From NCBI GenBank assembly GCA_944474755.1, contig OX104117.1:64719522-64783521 (forward strand): a stretch of 64,000 nucleotides of DNA, given 5' to 3'. This document shows positions 35,530-49,800 of this stretch, piece after piece. The stretch comes from Limnoperna fortunei (lineage: Eukaryota; Mollusca; Bivalvia; Mytilida; Modiolidae). The notes below the pieces were generated by a model, which saw nothing but the letters and a program-made list of their open reading frames with translations, did no database searches and had not been told where the DNA came from. Both the position numbers and the translations under genes were made by a program. Positions within the stretch are counted from its first letter, which is position 1, and the number at the start of each line of letters is the position of its first letter.

Positions 35530-38500
35530 ATATAGTCTTTATCTCTATATAATTTTATACATAAGTAAATATTATTAGTTAAACAATTTTTTATGTATAG
35601 ATTCTTTCTGAAGTTTGATATCTTCCAATATGTCACATGACCTTGTTGACGTACGTTTCATAAAAACGTAAAGGAAAAATTAATTATACAGCTCTTCCAA
35701 TGTGCTTAGTCATATAAACATTCTGTATGAAATGTATGATACTTCATACCAGCATAGAAACAATTTATAAAAGTGTATGGTTTATTGTATATTTTACCAT
35801 GGGGGAGGGGTGTAATTATTTTCTAATTATACTGATCATTAATAACCAATAATTCAATTAATGAATAGTAAGTAAAATTGATTTTAAGAATAACTTATAA
35901 TGAAGAGAACCAAGTCTTGAGACAATGGGTGCCAACTGTATATTTAACACATAAAATTTAAATACACACCCTGTGCTTAAGACACACACAAGTCTAAAAA
36001 TACTTCACATCTTTGTACAGAGATAATTATACTGACCTATTACAGCACTTGGGTGTTTACTGATGTCCTCTTAAGAAATTACATACTGTCTTTCATTTCA
36101 ATAGCATAGTAAACAATTCCTTTCTAATTATTCATGACATTTATACATAAAAAAAGATTACACTGATATTTAATAATAATACAAGCAAGTGCTACAGGTT
36201 TTCTGATATAATACCTATACACTTGTTTATAATGACCCCAGTAAAATAGCACTACGAATAAATGATACATTTTCTAATACTTGAGTTTATTCACTTATAA
36301 AAGTGCAAAACTATGTTGTTTTTTTTATATGAGTTTAACAAAAGACATTTAAAGGGTTAGAAAAAATAAAAATTATGTAAAGTGATCATTTGACCACAAC
36401 TGATAAATGTCATGGAGACAGGAATCCTGTGCAAATAACAAAAAATGCACAACAAATCGATTTGTTTGTAAGATTTATTAAAAAATATTATTAATTAGTG
36501 TTTTCATATTTTCATGGTAAACCCCAACTAGAACTGAATTTAATAAATGGTTGTCTTGCCAAAATTGTGCAGAAAATTTCAACAAACCATAAAAAACAGA
36601 AATTTGTGAATAAAAAAATTGAAACGATGTAGTATTTTCAAAATTTAAGCTTTCTGTTATTACATCAAATTTGATTCGAAGAAATCTTTCTTCTTATGAG
36701 CTGTCCAAGTAAACGATTCTTATCACTGTTCAGAAAATTATTTTTGATGAATTACCAAATCATTTTGTACAATTTTTTACAATTTGATATATCAAATTAA
36801 TAACAGGTCTTCAGTATGTTTTATGATAATGATACGTAACATAACTTTAATGAAAACAATAAACTTAACCAGTGATCAACCTAAGAAACAAATAACATAG
36901 GTTGTTCACACGTCTCTAACCTAGCCGAGATCAACGAGGATAGAAATCATTGCTCTTTACACAAAAACATGAAAACACGCAGTTTAATACATAATACAAT
37001 ATATATATATCTCAAAGCATTGTTTTTTCATGAACACCAAATGTATATGATCTCGTAAATCTTGTCGTAACTATTGACCAGAAATCTGCTCAAAACACGG
37101 AAATCTATCAAATGAAACAACATTTAATTGTTCTGTATATTAAGGTTTTCCCTTTGGTTATCCATTTACAAGGAATACACAAAAAATATGTTTTTAAACT
37201 TGTAGAAGAGAATTCTCAGCAAAACTTGTGTCTGATCCATTTGTTGCTTTTTTGAATTTGAATTGAATACCATTGTTTAAATATACCACTGTATCATTGC
37301 ATGTACACAATTGGGCGCTGGTCATACCGTACATTTTACCAACATCTCACAACAGAGCTCTGTATTTGACTTGTAGGCAGACCTATTGCTCAATACTAAA
37401 TAATAATTGCTATTATTCATCAGCAATTGGCTACACAATTACCTTATAACTGCTATGCAATATATGCTGTCATGTACACGCCCCCCCCCCCCCCCCCCCC
37501 ACCCCCACCCCCCCTGTTTCTGTCCTTTTTCTCAACTCCTCTGTCCTTAGTCTCTAATATAAACAAAAAAAAAACATAACTGCCAAGCCAAGTAAGTTGC
37601 AAAACACTGGCAATAAAATAAAGTTTTACTCTATTCCAACAACTAATTACATTAACATGTTTTACAGCATGCCAACAATTAACTACATTGACCTATTTCA
37701 TATTCCAACAATAATATCATAATCATATTGCATACAGTTATATATTTTTTTTATTTACATCAAAACCAAATTTCTGTATGTAAGACTTTTACCAAAACAC
37801 CATTTTTAAAATTGTGCTTTTTTAACATTTAAATGTCAACAGCTACTACACTATATAACAGTAAGCAAATAATTGAGAATACAAGAAAAAGTCTAAGATT
37901 AATTTAATTGAAGGGTATTATCCACATATCAAATATTTCTAACAAGACAAATACTTGTAATTACATATTACCACTGAAATTTATGAAAGTAACTATTTAT
38001 TATTCAAAAATATAATTTTCTATGCTTTCTGAGCAAAAATAGTTTAGTTGTGTTAAAAAATAAATTTCATTTTTACATAGTCATTTATAAAAATAAAAAC
38101 AGTTATAATTACAAAACAAATGTCAACATTTTTAAGATCAACAAGGTCACCACCTAGAGGTTACAAAGATCTATACTAACCTGTAAGGTCACCCTACCAC
38201 CCACCCCCTTTTCACGCAAGTGGAAATTACCTACACAGCCCATAGTATTAAAGGAAGGCTCCCCAATTTATTTCACCAGATAAAATAAAGTTTTTTCAAT
38301 CTGAATATCAATGAATTTTCTTCAACATTTAAGACTGGACATTTGCTATCAATTTTGAATAGTTCAGTTAAATATGTTACATGGCAATAAAGCAAATACA
38401 TCTTTTTGGCAGTTTACTTATAATGTTAAATATAAGCCTACTCTGCATTATGAAATACAGGCAGCCATAGTTATGCTGGTACCCATAACTTCATGAAAAC

Positions 38501-39436
38501 CAGTCCTGTGAAACAGCTTCTTATTACACCGAAGAAAAATAAATATCCAAAACAAATTAATATTTCTACATCTATGAACTGTAGAATTTTGGTTGAGACA
38601 GACACAATCAGAACATCTCTTGGCAATTTCCGTCAAAAGTTGGGAAATAACCGAGGTGATCTGATTGGGTTGACAACTGAGGTTCTAATTTTATATATTT
38701 GTATATTACTGTGTACCTATTAACTATATCTTGGATAATGAACAAACTACTTAGCTATACAAAGCACAAAGTTTAATCTATTAATAGACACTGCTATAAG
38801 CAAATCTACGCTACTAAGTATATAATTTACAAACAATTAATAATGAGGAAAAATATCAAACTATGTTTTCTATAAAAATAATTTAAATATCTTCTGAAAA
38901 TTGATAAAAGGCATTTGTTTAAATCATACTTATGAAAATTATTAATAGTTAGTCAACTATATTACCATGGCAACTGACAGTATTAAAGCTTGAAGGCTAT
39001 TCCTCAAAAAAGTCTAGTGGGGTAGAAAGGGACTTAGTTTTCTAAGTCATTCTCAATAATATCCCCCTACCCTTTCCTATAACTTTTTATAGAAAAATCC
39101 TTATGGGATTAAATTGAATGGTCATTGTATGTACATATTATAGCTTACATGTACATCTTGATGTAAAAAAAAGTACTAAAATGAAATATAATATATCTTA
39201 AGGTTATTTTTAGCCTTTTATCAGTTTTTAATATTACTGAATTTAATTTAAATTAAAAAAATTCACGTCTTTACAAGGTACATGCATCTCAAAACTGATC
39301 TGTTGCTGCCAATATATATTTCATGTAAACTAAATAATAATTACAACAATTATAATGTTTATATTTTAACCAATACATGTACATTCAGCAACTTTTTACA
39401 TAAAGCTTGACTTTAATGTATACCCCATTTTGTACA
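35530..39436 (-). other. Sequence downstream of the HELZ stop, including its probable 3' UTR
   Basis: The part adjoining 39437 should be HELZ 3' UTR, but I cannot place its end. It is AT-rich, with a C-rich tract of more than 20 bases at 37480-37514. No further gene is seen. Confidence 0.4.
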
Positions 39437-40825
39437 TTAAGAAAAGTACTTATACGTCCTCTGATTTTCTGCCGACGAATTGATGCTCAAATTTCGCAGA
39501 ATACCCAAAGGATCAGTATCTACTTCAGCTCCAGGTGTCGTAAAGCCTGCAGGTGTGTGAGGTGTCTGAGGCTCTAGATTGTCAACGTCTGCATTACCTG
39601 AGGGCAATCGTCTCCGCACGACACGCGCGTATGTAGGTCTGCCATCACTACTCTCTGAAGAACTGGCAGACATGGATTCATTAGATTCTGCAATTTCTTG
39701 TTGTGTTGGAATCTTTAAAAATAATCGACTTGGTGCTGATCCTGTTGAATTTTCAGAGGTACGTGGGGCAGCCGATTTTGACTTTGGTATTGGGATAGGC
39801 ATTGTTGATTTTTCTGAGCGTTCTTCAGCTGCCGTGTCTTCATCCATCATTTTGACCAAATTTTTTATTTCTGTTGGTGTTTTCATGTCTTCACTACATT
39901 GTCTATTTAACCCCGTTGTTATTTTAAGCGATGATTTATGCTGCGCTAAAGTTCTCTCCTCTGAGTATCGTGTATGTGCATGAGTTTCTGTTTTGCTCTC
40001 ATAAGCCGATGAGGTGTGAGATGAAGTTTCTTGAGTGAGTCGTCGCTGAGCGGATGCAATCACTCGACCTAAAGGACTTTGAGCAGATGACCTTCGGTCT
40101 TGCATCTCAATTGACATTGCCATATAATCCATTTCTGTCTGAGCTTCAGTTTTTGATTCAGCTGATGTATCTATTGGTGACTCAGCGTCATGTGGTGTAC
40201 TTGACCTGGAGTTAGGCGTTCTTGACCTCTGTCCAAATAAATGAACTGGCACATGCTTTACATTTGGTAAAAAGTGAATAGGCTGGCCTGAAACTGTTGA
40301 GCTTGGTGAAGTACTTGGTGTAGTACTCTGACCTTGGGTTGCTGGAGACAATGACCTTGAATCTCTTCCTTCATCTGATTTTTGACTACCATCATCACTT
40401 AAATGAGAAGGTGGGGAGCTCGGAAACGGAACAAAATTGGCTGGATAATGAGGATGCTGCTGATATATTGGATATGGCTGTCTATGCATTGCGGCTATTC
40501 TTGGATCCTCTGGGATCATGTAGTATGGGTATGCATAAGGATTATAAGGAACAGCTGGATAATATGGAATCGGACCTCGTGGAACATACATCATCGTTCT
40601 GGGTCGACCAGACTTTTTAGCACCTACAGGAGACTCTCTACCACCCCTGTCTTTGTCAACAATTTTAGGTGCTCTGATTGGTACTTGTAGCCTTGGATTA
40701 ACTCCCCTAGGATGAACCTTTGGTTGTGACAACCGACCACCGACATACTGTGGCATGATAGGTCTATACAGTAGTGGCTGATGGTAGTAAGGATGGTACT
40801 GAATAGGCATGTATGGCTGAATAGG
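39437..40825 (-). CDS. HELZ: HELZ exon 18: disordered C-terminal region and stop
   Basis: 1389 nt (462 residues and TAA at 39437-39439) after the acceptor TTTTTTTTCAG. The start is Pro/Tyr-rich ([20 protein letters not shown]), followed by Ser/Thr-rich disorder with [20 protein letters not shown]. The tail [13 protein letters not shown], then [11 protein letters not shown] and RTYKYFS, parallels the human HELZ end (a YAxxLR-like segment, DPLSLFQELSL, YSYFK). That conserved end is probably functional. Single long last exons are typical for this gene. Confidence 0.93.
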   Translation of the reverse strand, partial: PIQPYMPIQYHPYYHQPLLYRPIMPQYVGGRLSQPKVHPRGVNPRLQVPIRAPKIVDKDRGGRESPVGAKKSGRPRTMMYVPRGPIPYYPAVPYNPYAYPYYMIPEDPRIAAMHRQPYPIYQQHPHYPANFVPFPSSPPSHLSDDGSQKSDEGRDSRSLSPATQGQSTTPSTSPSSTVSGQPIHFLPNVKHVPVHLFGQRSRTPNSRSSTPHDAESPIDTSAESKTEAQTEMDYMAMSIEMQDRRSSAQSPLGRVIASAQRRLTQETSSHTSSAYESKTETHAHTRYSEERTLAQHKSSLKITTGLNRQCSEDMKTPTEIKNLVKMMDEDTAAEERSEKSTMPIPIPKSKSAAPRTSENSTGSAPSRLFLKIPTQQEIAESNESMSASSSESSDGRPTYARVVRRRLPSGNADVDNLEPQTPHTPAGFTTPGAEVDTDPLGILRNLSINSSAENQRTYKYFS

Positions 40826-43800
40826 CTGAAAAAAACACATAAAGACTCTGGGTCACTTAGTTGATTATTTCAATGATCTGAATCAAGGAAACAAGAAGAC
40901 TCTGGGTCACTTAAATGAATATTTCATTGATCTGAATAAAGGACCAAACAGTTAAATAACATTTACCCATATTTGTACTTGTTCAGTTTTAACCCTCTGT
41001 TCAATTACAGCTTTTCCAGGAAAAATATACTTGCTGGGGTAAGAATGCAGTTCAGAATTTTGACTATTGATAGTTGGAATAAAATGTATTGCTTTAGACA
41101 AATATCTTAAAAAAGATAAAATTCTGGTGGTAGTCCCCCTGGATATGCCAGATGTTAGCTAACATTTGATTGATAGAGTCTAAAAATATACAAAAGAGAT
41201 GTTAAAATGCCAGGTAACTGTTACATACCTGTGTGGGAATAGTCATTCCTGGATACATCATTCGCTGTCCCATAAAGTACCAAGGATGTTGATTCACCTG
41301 AGCAAACTGAGGAGGTATAATAGTGTGTTCTCCGTGCTGAGGGTGGTACAATCTATTAGGCACAAACTCAGGAGCTAAAGGATTCAGGACATAGGTTTTC
41401 CTTCTTTCTGCAGCCTCTATCTGAGCTTTAAAGGCATCCCATGGCATTCCAAAAAAGCTGCCATTTTCTTTGCACTCTTCTAAATAACATTCCCATACTT
41501 TTCTGTAATAAATAAAGGAAAATTAAAAATATACCATATATAATCGGAATATTTTGTTTTGTTTAATGAATATTAAACTATTATCCTTTTTAATAGTTAT
41601 TTTTTTCTGCTTTGTAAAATATTAATCATTAATAATAGATATTTGTCATTCCTTAGACTATATCCAAGGTACATAAAAACCACAGGTGTTTACCCCTTTT
41701 CTGTACTCCCAGTAATCCAAATTATTGTTTTCAGTAATTTGGCACATTTATCTGCAATCTGAAACTTTGCAATAAAATGTCAGAATTTATAACAATACTA
41801 AAAGAGTTTCTGGCCAGTTTTTTACTATAACCTCTTTCTGATGCACATATTATTGATCAAACATAAATAAAAAACATGTTTATTCAATATTGTAATACCT
41901 TTACAATGTCACAAAATCACAACCAAAAGCATTTGAAAGTTAATTGTAATACCGACAGAAATGCGTAATTCCCGGGTGCATTTCTGTGATGTGTATTTTT
42001 AGTCCCAAATTCGGAATGATTCCGGAAAATCCATAATGGTAAACACCTCTGATAAAAACAATTAACACAGGCCAAATTTGGCAACTGGTTATCTATGAGA
42101 GCTCATTTTAAAGGAAAAATCTGGACAAGTGGAAGAGGTAGCCTCTTAAGGAAGGGGTCATACCAAGCAGAAACTAATGTAAAGTCAAAATATGGCCAAG
42201 TGGAGACGGCAGCATTTTGAGGAAAGGGCTGAATCATGCCACGACTATTGATGAGTAAAAATAACACTGTCTGTTGTAATTTGCTCTGGACTGGATTTTT
42301 TTCAGCAGTTACAGTTTTACCTTAAATTTATGAAGGTTATAAGGCAAACTTGTCCCAGATTTTAAGAAATTTTGGTCTATGTAAATAGATATTTAATGCA
42401 AACATACACTGCAGAAAGTTCATGTCAGCACATTATTATTAAATACAATATTCAAAATTGAGCTGATAACAAGATTCAACCTTAACTTACCTGCATTTTC
42501 CAACAAGACAGAGTGACAATGGATCCCCTACTACAATGACTAATGACTGGGCTCTAGTTAACGCTGTATTGAGTAACTTTACATTGGACAGGAAGCCATA
42601 ATCCATATAATCCTCCTGGGATGTATCACACGTATGTCGTGTCCTTACTGTACTTAAAATAACAACACGGAACTGTTTACCTGTAATAGAAAGATAAACA
42701 TATGCAGGTTTCTAGAATAACACTAACAAAAATTACCTCGAGCTTAAAAAACATATACAAACATTCACTCATTCCATATAAATTTACATTAAACTTATAC
42801 CCACATTCCATAAAATTTACCTTGAACAACATACACATTTGTTCAGCATACAAATTATTTACATAGAACAACATATAAACAATTATTAGCTAACTCCACA
42901 CAAATTTACCTTAATATATAAACACTCATTTATTTATTTCATACGCATATACCTTAAACAACATTTATACAGTAGTCCCCCTCTTGAAAGACCACCCTAT
43001 TTGGAACTGAAAAGTGGTCTTACAAAAGGGGTGGTCTCTCAAATGGAATTAGCTATGATTATATTGTAATTACGTGTACATGAATATTATTATTATAATC
43101 AGCAACTTGTTTTTATCTTGTTGTGTCCAGGATGATATCTCTGTAACTAATTTTTACCACATTTCACAAAATATATGTTTGATATTATGTGTATTAACAT
43201 TTGTTTTCTTTGTAGGTACACGTGTTATCATACTTAAGATTTATCTGTCCGCTGATTATCAATAAAGTTTTATTTATATTGGTCTTAATAAAACTGTTTT
43301 TCTTTCCCAATATCGTATATACAATGTGTAGTTATAACCCACTTTGTGTCATATCACAGTGAAACCTCGTTCTATGATTCAGAATATTCTTGAGACATGT
43401 GCTTTAGAAATGTTTAATTTGCGTACAAATCTCGAAATTCACTGCACAAAGCTAACTAAATTATTAATTGCAAATTTTATCTGCCTGATTGAATTTTTAA
43501 ATCTCAGCAAACACATTTTCAAAATGATAAACGTGTAATAAATGTAAACAGTTCAGACTATTAAATCTAAAAATAGCTAGGTATGTAAATTATCTCAAGC
43601 CTATTTTTAATCTATATTTGGCCGATTAACACTTTCTTTCACTTGATCAAATTAAATTATAAAAAATAATTTATGGAAGAATCAAACACATATTAGTAAT
43701 GACAGTTCGTGTAACATTATTGGGTCACGAGGCCAAGATTATAATCAAAATGACATCGTCCAAATTTTGTTTACTATCGTATGCAAATGATGTAAACGTC

Positions 43801-46800
43801 ACGTGAAGATATTGGGGCATAAACATTTTTTAATTCAATACTCGATATAAAAACCACAAATAAACAACCAACACATATTCTTGTATAATTTTATTAATAC
43901 CAATAATAAACAAAAGGTATTTTATTCAAAATCTTTCATCTGGTAAAAATCAATGATGAACTTCCGGTCGATTTCCCGAACTTGAAGTTGAACTTCCGGT
44001 GTCATTTCTAGTAAACATAAACGTATACAAATTGATAATGTGGTCGTTCACGAGGGGGGAAACACGGGTTTTTATAGCTATAGGGCGGTCGCTGGTCGCG
44101 TTAAAGGGGTAGTCCTCTAAAAGAGGTAAATTTGTACAGAAATGAGTTAATGCAACAGGAAAGTGGTCGGGACAAAGGGGTGGTCGTTCAAACGAGGGGT
44201 CACTCGAGAGGGGGACTACTGTACACATTAATTCATTCCATACAAATTTAACTGTAATATATAAATGCATTTGCTAACTCCATACAAATTTACCACGAAC
44301 AACATATACACACAATAAAATTTACCTTATACAACAAATACATACACATTCAGTCATTCCACAAACTTACATTTAAAAACAAGTGTGGACACAGAAAAAC
44401 GTCTCGCCTGAATTCCGCATCAGTAACGAAAATAAATTTCGTCATTAGCATTACGTTAATAGCATTAATTATGAGCAGCGGCCTGTATACCAAATATTGT
44501 CACCATACTATGCATAGTTACAGAGGAACTGTCCTAATACAAAAACTTTAACGTAGTCGCTGGACCGCGAAATTGAGGTCAAGGTCAGGTGGAACCTACC
44601 AGACAGTCATGTACTATTAATCAGCAACCTATATACCAAATATTGTCATCCTACCATGCGTAGTTACAGAGGAACTATCGTAACCCAAAAACTTTAACGC
44701 AGTCGCTGGACAGTGAAATTGAGGTCAAGATCAGGTGACACCTACCAGACAGTCATGTACTAGTCATCAGCAACCTATACACCAAATATTGTCATCCTAC
44801 CATGCGTAGTTACAGAGGAACTGTCGTAACCCAAAAACTTTAACGTAGTCGCTGGACCGTGAAATTGAGGTCAAGGTCAGGTGACACCTACCAGACAGTC
44901 ATGTACTTGTCATCAGCAACCTATACATCTAATATTGTCATCCTACCATGCATAGTTACAGAGGAACTGTCGTAACCCAAAAACTTTAACATAGTCACTG
45001 GACCGTGAAATTGAGGTCAAGGTCAGGTGACACCTACCAGACAGTCATGTACTAGTCATCAGCAACCTATACACCAAATATTGTCATCCTACCATGCGTA
45101 GTTACAGAGGAACTGTCGTAACCCCAAAACTTTAACGTAGTCGCTGGACCGTGAAATTGAGGTCAAGGTCAGGTGACACCTACCAGACAGTCATGTACTA
45201 GTCATCAGCAACCTATACACCAAATATTGTCATCCTACCATGCATAGTTACAGAGGAACTGTCGTAACCCAAAAACTTGAACGTAGTCACTGGACCGTGA
45301 AATTGAGGTCAAGGTCAGGTGACAGGTGACTGACTGGCAAGTACTCATCATAAGCTGTCTCTGGACCAAATTTGATGGACCTAGGGCTTGGGCTTACAAA
45401 GATATGAAGCAAGATGTCAAGTGTTTACGCCGCCGCCGGATTCCCATACATATGTCTTGCCTCCAGCGACTTTCGTCGCAGGCGAGACAATACATACAAA
45501 GATTCACTAAATCTATACAAATTTATCTTGAACGACACACACATGTATTTACTAACTTCAAACAAATTTACTTCAAACAACATATACACACACATTGAAA
45601 TTTACCTTGAACAACACATACACACAATGAAATTGACACAACATATACAATAACATTCACTCATCGCAAACAAATTTACCTTTAACAATATCACAACATA
45701 AAACCACACATTTACCCATTCAATACACAGACATAGACACACATTTCATAAACAATTTACCTTGAACATTGTATATTCTCTCTACACTGACATTTGTTAA
45801 TTTTCTTTTCCGCAGTTCTGAACGTATTCTGTAAACCTGTTATACATATATTAAATGTTAAGTGACCACCCGGGACAGTTAGTAATTAAAATTTTAAATC
45901 AATTTAAAAGGTTATCATATTCAGTTTCAGTGTAAAAGCAAAACTTTTCATAAAATCAATAACATACTATATTTATACCAATACACATTGTATAATCATA
46001 AAATTCAGATAAATCTTCTATAACCAAGTTTATTTTCACTAAATGCATCTGATAGATGTCGCCTAACTATTTTGTTATACAGGAGTATAATGTTGCGTAA
46101 CTGCAATGTTTTAAAATTTATATGTAAAAGCTAAAACACTTAAAAAAAATCAATTATTTACTTTCTGCATTGCAGTTTCATCAAATCATTAAAATAAATT
46201 TTTTGCTGCAAAACTGATTTTAAATAAATGTATACAATGGAAGTCAATAAAGTTCTGCAAGTGTACTGTTGCATGACTGCTTTACTTCATGTGCACTTTG
46301 ACCTTTAGAGTGTTTATCGATCACTTTATAACACTGCCACATTTAACAAAAATGTTCTTTAAATGATTTTATTAACTGATTCTAATTCAGATCTCACATA
46401 GAAATGTTCTTCTGAGGCAATTTTGATTTCAACTCTTAACTCAGAGGCTCAGAAAACCTTATCTTGCAAACTAATATCTTTTTGGAAAGAAATTAAACTT
46501 GTTTACTAATAACTGGACAGACAGGATATTAATAGGATGGTATATTTGAGGCAGTAATGTCCACTAAGTTTCCAACAGCATCACAAGGGCAGATCCTAAA
46601 GCAGTGTGTTTAACTAAACGGATTTCTGCTCAAGGTTGAATTTTATTCTGGTGACCATCTTCTATACAAAATGAGCACCACGATATAGCTGAAAGAATGC
46701 TCATAGTAGCACATAACCTAATTTAACTATCAAACTTATACCATTTCATATTTACTCATAGACTCTTGTTTCTGGTATTATATTTATGAACTTATTGTTT

Positions 46801-49800
46801 ATACATGTACATGTAGTTTGGTTTTCTTTGACAGAAATAAATTTACCATATGAATACAGCAGAATAAATCTATATAGAGAATGGAAGTCATTTAATGGAT
46901 ATTCCTCTATGTGGAGAAATTATTAAAAATGTTTTATCAACATTAATCTGTAACCTTACCTGATCAGCATAATGACAAACAACACCAATCCCTCCATCAC
47001 TTATGTCTCCAAACTCCTCTGGCCAATTTTTCTCTAAATCTGCCACTCTATCAATAACTTCATAAATCTGCAGAAACAAAATCCAATTGTACATAAATAT
47101 GACAAAATACCAGTTAGAAATGTACAAAAGAGAGTTGTCTCAACCAATGTAAAGAAAATATCTTGTGACTTGGTCAGATTTCTCTGTCTCACCGGTTGAG
47201 ATAGCTTATTATGACACCATGGACCTCACAGTAATGCACCAAACATACTGAAGAAATGCATAAATAATCTGTAGCTCTGGTGAGAAAATGGTTCAAATCA
47301 CTCGTGGAAAGCAGATTCAAGAAATTCTCAAACCCACAGGCAAAGATATCTGTTTGTCGAATCCCTTGGCAGAGCCTCAGGCTGGAAAAGATTGCTTTCT
47401 TGGCTTGCCTTTCCACTCGTGATAGATAATATTTGTCTCTATATGTATTGTGTTGCAAGTTCTAGAATAAATATGTTAGGCACATGCTTTAGAACTTGTA
47501 GCACAATACATAAATAAACCAGATAAAAACTATGCCCCCACAGCTGAGAATTAAAGGTTGATATGTTAGTGGCAAAGTTTTTTCCAGAAGTGTGTCTGTA
47601 AGACAAAAATGATGCCCTCTACCAAATATAAACACTGTAGCTTCAAAGATGAAGGAGAAAATAGCCATACAAAACATGTACCCATATATGGCATGCAACC
47701 TACAAAGTCCAACTATCTCTAATTTGATTAAAATTTACTCATTATCAAATCTGGATGGACGGACAAGGTTAAATTAATATCACTTCCCCCCACCCCCCGA
47801 CTTGTTGTCATGGGGGCATAAAAATGTCATCTTTATCTATTTTTCAATTATTATTTCTACTTGGAACCCTTGGCCACAAATCTTTTATTATATATATAAA
47901 AAATGTATATCCTAAAACTTTTCTGATTGTTGCTTTCAAGTCCAACTATCTCCCCTTAATGATATCCGAGGTCAATAAAAATCCTTCATGCACATCTACA
48001 TACATGTATAATGTACTTCCTTTATGCTAAGTTTCATTAAATTTCATCATGCGGTTTAGGAGGAGTTGCGCTTACAAGGGGTGTGGAGAGACGGACAGAC
48101 AGACATGGTGATTCCTATATACCCCCCCAAACAAGTTTGTGGGAAGGGGGGGGGGGGGGGGGGGAGGGGTATAAAAACATGGTTTTCTGTGCCAAAATAC
48201 ATAACTATAACAACATAGTCCAATGTCAATGGGCATAAAATTCATTCGACTACATGTGCTGCATCCTTGTAAAATATGAATAAGGGTGAAGAACATATTT
48301 AGACACATTTAATATTCAAGGGAGAATATGTATGTAGAGCATAAATAAAAACACATGAGGATGGAGGTGTATTGCTTAGGACATTAAAATCTTTACCTCA
48401 GAAACATTATAAAATCCTGTAGCATTCTGGTGTTGAACATCCTCTCCTCGCACTGTGAAGAAGGTCAGAGGGTGATATTTAGGGTGTGGTGGCTGGTTTC
48501 CAATAGCAACCAGCTGATGGTCATAAAAGAGATCAGAAGTGAAATCAATGATTTCTTTGTGTGATCGATAGTTCTCACATAACATCATACTACAAGGACA
48601 CTTCTCAGGATACAGGTCGTAAAGGCGTTCCAGTAAAGATCTGTCAAAGCCTTGCTGCTTGGCAAAGTCTGAATAGATTTCTGGACTCATCTAGAAAACA
48701 ATGATAAAGTGATCTAAAAAATGAACTGTTATTGAACTAGTACAGTGAAATACAACTTTATTTACTGTGGTTTCATTTATTTTCGTGGCTATCAATTTTC
48801 ATGGTTGGGGGAAAAAAGACGTTTCATGGGATTCTTAAATTGGCTGTTCACAGAATCAGAAAAAATAAAAAATGACACATGACGAAATTGCTTACAATTT
48901 TCAGTATTCACATACAGTATTAGTCTGTACATTTCTAACTGACTGTTTTGTTTTTAAAAGAACATGAAGTATAAAAGATTAAACTGATATTGTTTTGAAA
49001 CGTAAACATAATTCACATAATTCAGCAAGTCATTTTTTAACACGATCCTAAATCAACATTGTACATGCGTCGTAATTTCCTGGGGCAAAGATTATGTTTG
49101 TTTGTTTGACAATAAACTTGATGATATATTATTAGTGTTTTTTAAAGATGACAATAAGTATAAAAGGTGTAAAAACATGCTTCATTGATCATTATTTTAA
49201 TTTAAAAAATTATTTTATAATCGTATATACATCTTATATAACACTTTATATGAAAAAAGGCACAAAATTAAGTACTCTTATCACTTACAGAATTACATAA
49301 TAAAAAGTAACATGCTGAACCATGTTTTTTTTACTTAATTTCTGTTTAGTGTTATAAACACACTAAATTTGTTCATAATGCATATTTGTTATTTCTATTA
49401 AAATATCAATATAACAAATGTCCTCTGAACATCAGTCGTCATTATCTATGTAAACAACCATCCCAGAGCAGTTTCTCATGTCAGTTTATCTTCATCATAG
49501 ATTGTCTAGAGGTCATTATTTGTTGAATTCTTAATTTTGTGGTGTGTCTCCACCCACCAAAACGACGAAAAATTGGTACTCCACAAATAAAAAAAAAACC
49601 ACAGCAAGTAAACCACCTTTCTCTATATATAGTAAATATAATTTACAATCATTATTGATCGGTTTTTGTAACTTAACTTTTTCACCATGTGGAACAGTTT
49701 CTACAAATTGTAAGTATATTTTCACAATGGGGTACACAAATGTATAAGCATATTTTCACATTGTGACAGTTTCTACAATGTGTTACAAACCCTTCACAAT

